This document shows positions 61,007 through 64,000 of a DNA stretch of 64,000 bases, piece after piece (position 1 is the first letter of the stretch; each line of letters starts with the position of its first letter). This DNA comes from Capnocytophaga catalasegens (GTDB lineage Bacteria > Bacteroidota > Bacteroidia > Flavobacteriales > Flavobacteriaceae). Where the stretch lies: positions 1 to 64,000 of the forward strand of contig NZ_BPMA01000044.1 in assembly GCF_026005215.1 (NCBI RefSeq), given 5' to 3'. The notes under the pieces were generated by a model. That model was not told the origin of the DNA, did not search any database, and was given only the letters and a program-made list of their open reading frames with translations. The position numbers were made by a program, and so were the translations under genes.

Positions 61007-62737
61007 ATGTTGTATAGAATACAAAGAAAAAAAGCAGTAAGTATGCTCATTTTTGCAGCGACTTGGCTCTGGGTAACCGCATCTTACGCACAAGACGAAA
61101 AGTTAGGAACTAAGGTCATAGACATCGTAAAGCCCTACACACCAACTGTTGCCGATGCTATTAAGCAACGCGAAACAACACCCGCCAAAGACTCGGTAAC
61201 TGTGCCTAAGAAAAAAATCAACTACACTATTTATTCAGTGCCAGTAGCCTCAACTTTTGTTCCAGACAAGGGGAGAGTCTCGCAAGTACCCACTACCAAA
61301 GGTAAGAAAGAAAACTATTACGACTCGTATGTAGCACTCGGTTTTGGAAGTTATACGACCTTCTTGGGCGATGCCTATATTGCGCTGCCCATTAACAAAG
61401 AGTCTGACTTTTCAATAGATGCGCAACATCACTCCTCACAAAACAATGTGAAAGGAATAGACACCGATAGCAACTTTTCTAATACCGATGTACAAGGAGC
61501 GTATCGATATGCCGACCGCGATTATTCTTTCGGGGCTTCGGTCAATGTTGGGCATCGCCTAATGCATTGGTATGGTATCGAAGAGGCAAGTTATTTGCCT
61601 GTACCCAATGGGATAAGCCTTCGGCAGAATTATTTAGATGGCGGACTTAAAGCCTATTTCGGAGTGAATAATTCGGTATTTCGCCGTGCCGATATTCTGT
61701 TACAAGGTATCAAAGATGATTATGATAGCACAGAGTTTCAGGTGCAGTTCCTCCCGTCTTTGGCAATACCTTTCGGTGATGAACATCTGTTGGGTATTGA
61801 TTTTGATGTGAATTATCTTAACGGAAACTTCAATAGAGGGTTTGCTACTACCGACAAAATAACATACCAATGGACATTGCTCGGTATCCGTCCGGCGTAT
61901 CATTTTACCATAGATGATTTCTCTGCCAAAGTAGGGGCGGGTGTTTATTATGCTTCGGGTAAAGAAGAATCGCAAAACAAACTCAAAGTATTTCCCGATG
62001 TAGAGGTAGCCTATAATGCCTTTGGCGAAAACTTTATTATCTATGCCGGAATAGGAGGAAACCTCGAACAAATTACCTATCGAGGGCAAAGTAGAGTCAA
62101 TCCGTTCGTATCGCCTACATTAAACATTAAGCCGATGCACACAACCTATGATGTTTTTGGAGGAATAAAAGGAAAACTTGTCGGAACACTCTCTTACGAT
62201 GTCAAAGCTCACTACGGACATATTAAGAATTTGCCTATGTTCCAAGCCAATCCCAAAGTAGCAGTTTTGGATAAACCTTATCACTACGACAATACCTATG
62301 CTATTATATATGATGATGCGATGGTGTATGGATTGTCTGCCGATGTAAAAGGTGCTATTGCTGATGTTTTTACACTGGGAGTTTCGTTCAAAATGGATAG
62401 TTTCGTTCCAGAAATACAGAAAGAAGCATGGAATATACCGCTGTTTCAATCGACCATCTTAACCGATTTTCAGGTATTGCCTAATTGGTACTTGGGAGCT
62501 GACTTGTTTTATGTAGGAGATCGAAAGGATATTAAGCATAACATAACGGGAGCTAATCAAGAAATAGTTACCTTAGATGGCTATTTTGATGTGAATCTTC
62601 ATACAGATTATACAATTGCTAAGCAGTGGACTATTTTTGTCAATGCAAATAACTTAACAGCTAAGAATTATCTTCGTTGGACAAACTATCCTGTACAAGG
62701 TTTACAAATACTTGGAGGAGTAAAATATCAGTTCTAA
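61007..62737 (+). CDS. Outer membrane beta-barrel protein (TonB-receptor-like, no plug)
   Basis: This is a 576-aa protein. The ATG at 61007 is used, because the frame opens at a TTG at 61001. A signal peptide (ending ASYAQ) is followed by a Pro-rich segment (DIVKPYTPTVADAIKQRET) and a beta-barrel of about 480 residues that ends in QGLQILGGVKYQF, with a C-terminal aromatic typical of barrel insertion. No carboxypeptidase-like or plug domain is seen. It may work with the TPR protein upstream. Confidence 0.85.
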   Translation: MLYRIQRKKAVSMLIFAATWLWVTASYAQDEKLGTKVIDIVKPYTPTVADAIKQRETTPAKDSVTVPKKKINYTIYSVPVASTFVPDKGRVSQVPTTKGKKENYYDSYVALGFGSYTTFLGDAYIALPINKESDFSIDAQHHSSQNNVKGIDTDSNFSNTDVQGAYRYADRDYSFGASVNVGHRLMHWYGIEEASYLPVPNGISLRQNYLDGGLKAYFGVNNSVFRRADILLQGIKDDYDSTEFQVQFLPSLAIPFGDEHLLGIDFDVNYLNGNFNRGFATTDKITYQWTLLGIRPAYHFTIDDFSAKVGAGVYYASGKEESQNKLKVFPDVEVAYNAFGENFIIYAGIGGNLEQITYRGQSRVNPFVSPTLNIKPMHTTYDVFGGIKGKLVGTLSYDVKAHYGHIKNLPMFQANPKVAVLDKPYHYDNTYAIIYDDAMVYGLSADVKGAIADVFTLGVSFKMDSFVPEIQKEAWNIPLFQSTILTDFQVLPNWYLGADLFYVGDRKDIKHNITGANQEIVTLDGYFDVNLHTDYTIAKQWTIFVNANNLTAKNYLRWTNYPVQGLQILGGVKYQF

Positions 62738-62768
62738 GCCTCCAAAAAAGAAAAATATAACAAAAAGT

Positions 62769-62800
62769 AAAAGGCTATCCTCGCAAGTGGATAGCCTTTT
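62769..62800. terminator. Bidirectional terminator between the barrel gene and ilvE
   Basis: A perfect 12-bp stem, AAAAGGCTATCC and GGATAGCCTTTT, has an 8-nt loop. Its A/T-rich ends suit both convergent genes. Confidence 0.85.
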
Positions 62801-62822
62801 GAAAAATAAGTAAAAGTGAAAA

Positions 62823-63893
62823 TTAAACAATTTTAACCCGCCACCCGAAAGGGTCTTCTGTTTTATTGTACTGAATGTTCAGTATGGCAGTTTTTATTTG
62901 TTCTGCGTATGTTTGTACAGGGCGTTCGAACGTATATTCTTTACCTTTGTAACCGAACGCCGAAACCGGACTAATAACTGCTGCTGTTCCGCAACCGAAA
63001 ATCTCTTTGAGTGTTTTGTTTTCAGCAGCTTGTACCAGTTCGTGTACCGTAATGGAGCGTACCTCTACCTTTATACCCATTTTTTCAGCCATTGCGATGA
63101 CACTTTTGCGGGTAACTCCGTCTAATATTCGGTCATTAACAGGTGAAGTAACTAAGGTATCACCAATGCGAAACATAACGTTCATTGTACCACATTCTTC
63201 TAATTTTTCGTGCGTGGTATCATCTGTCCAAATAACTTGCTGATATCCTTCTTTTTGTGCCAAAGCTGTTGGGTAAAATTGCCCTGCATAGTTCCCTGCT
63301 GCTTTTGCTGCGCCGAAACCACCATTGGCAGCACGACTATAATGGTCTGCAATCAGTACTTTTACATCACCCGAATAGTACGATTGTACAGGCGAGGTAA
63401 TGATAACAAACTTGTATTCTTTGGAAGGAGAGGCAATTACTCCCGCAGTAGTACCAATTACAAAAGGACGTAAGTACAACGCATTACCGAACCCTGGCTT
63501 TATCCAATCTCTGTCCAATTTTAGGAGTTCTTTCAGTCCTTCATCGAACCATTCTTCTGGGAATTCAGGCATCGCTAAGCGCTTGCACGACTTGTTAATA
63601 CGGGCATAATTTTCCGTTGGACGGAATAAGAAAATATCGCCATTGTCATCTTTGTAGGCTTTCATTCCTTCAAACACCGCTTGCCCATAGTGGAAAACAC
63701 TTGTTGAAGGGTCGAGCAAGAAAGGAGCATAAGGAACAATTTTCGGAGCGTGCCATGTACCATCTTTGTAATCACAAATATACATATGGTCGGCAAAAGT
63801 TTGTCCAAAAAAAAGGTTAGAAAAATCAACTTGGTCTATACGACTTTGTTTTGTTTTTTCTATACTAAGGTTTGATTTTGATTGACTCATCAT
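62823..63893 (-). CDS. ilvE: Branched-chain amino acid aminotransferase
   Basis: This is a 356-aa PLP enzyme of fold type IV. It catalyses the last step of Leu, Ile and Val synthesis (or the first step of their breakdown). The motifs LDPSTSVFHYGQAVFEGMKAY and LYLRPFVIGT are typical. The PLP lysine is in AAKAAGNYAGQFYP, and the phosphate-binding EIFGCGTAAVISPV is present. Starts at 63893 or 63890 are both possible (MMSQ). The type resembles IlvE class II enzymes of about 355 aa. Confidence 0.94.
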   Translation of the reverse strand: MMSQSKSNLSIEKTKQSRIDQVDFSNLFFGQTFADHMYICDYKDGTWHAPKIVPYAPFLLDPSTSVFHYGQAVFEGMKAYKDDNGDIFLFRPTENYARINKSCKRLAMPEFPEEWFDEGLKELLKLDRDWIKPGFGNALYLRPFVIGTTAGVIASPSKEYKFVIITSPVQSYYSGDVKVLIADHYSRAANGGFGAAKAAGNYAGQFYPTALAQKEGYQQVIWTDDTTHEKLEECGTMNVMFRIGDTLVTSPVNDRILDGVTRKSVIAMAEKMGIKVEVRSITVHELVQAAENKTLKEIFGCGTAAVISPVSAFGYKGKEYTFERPVQTYAEQIKTAILNIQYNKTEDPFGWRVKIV

Positions 63894-64000
63894 AATAAAA
63901 AAATTTGTTGTGCTAAATTAGGAGATTTTTTTAATAAAAAAGGTATTTTTACAACCAAATTTTTGCAAATTGTTGAAAAAAAAAATTATATAAAATCATT

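Overview
The window is AT-rich DNA from a member of Bacteroidota, most likely a Flavobacteriales species that secretes through the type IX system. The evidence is a full-length SprA translocon gene, several SusC/TonB-type barrels, fused cbb3 oxidase subunits (CcoNO), an OmpA-family porin, and promoters of the Bacteroidota type (TTG, a 17-21 nt spacer, then TAnnTTTG) in front of many genes. Shine-Dalgarno sequences are mostly absent. I cannot fix the genus from sequence alone. I see no rRNA, tRNA or CRISPR array, and no intact mobile element.

Layout. 0.1-7.4 kb: TonB-type barrel; lipA-ugd-small membrane protein operon; omega-amidase; thioredoxin; a small duplicated Cys-rich protein. 7.5-15 kb: PIF1-like helicase with a widely conserved protein of unknown function, biotin synthase, a GH92 mannosidase. 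15-24.5 kb: a frameshifted GH16 lipoprotein gene, sprA, a 22-nt tandem repeat array, a small helical protein and ruvA. 24.7-30.8 kb: LacI regulator, nadK, pdxJ, hydrolase, small membrane protein, murB, GT9 glycosyltransferase. 30.8-37 kb: degenerate 43-nt repeats and a DUF6261-like protein, a cNMP/CBS/DUF294 regulator, YoaK-like membrane protein, peptide transporter. 37-40.6 kb: ccoS-ccoNO-ccoQ-ccoP, with a possible FNR-type site. 40.6-50.3 kb: lipoprotein, HerA-like ATPase, a small coiled-coil protein with 40-42-nt repeats, NlpC/P60 peptidase, Zn alcohol dehydrogenase, OmpA porin, and a TonB-type receptor with an 8-nt tract in its promoter. 50.6-56.9 kb: rpoN, a DjlA-like protein, then a decayed zone (carbonic anhydrase pseudogene, transposase and AraC remnants), a metallophosphoesterase, a thioredoxin-like protein with an L,D-transpeptidase-like protein, and a decayed thioredoxin-like duplicate. 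56.9-64 kb: TPR protein, 43-nt repeat array and second DUF6261-like gene, outer-membrane barrel, ilvE.

The most interesting pattern is that four small all-helical proteins of unknown function (23.4, 31.3, 43.1 and 60.2 kb) each sit beside their own tandem repeat array, with a period of 22 or about 40-43 nt. Unit sequences differ between loci, but most units carry a short inverted repeat. At least two of these gene-plus-array cassettes appear inserted between genes I expect to be adjacent (ruvA/sprA, and the TPR protein/outer-membrane barrel). I propose them as one recurring type of locus.

A second theme is gene decay. GH16 and the gamma-type carbonic anhydrase are broken by five lesions in total, and every one is a single added base that can be placed in a mononucleotide run. 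They are either recent slippage mutations or sequencing errors.
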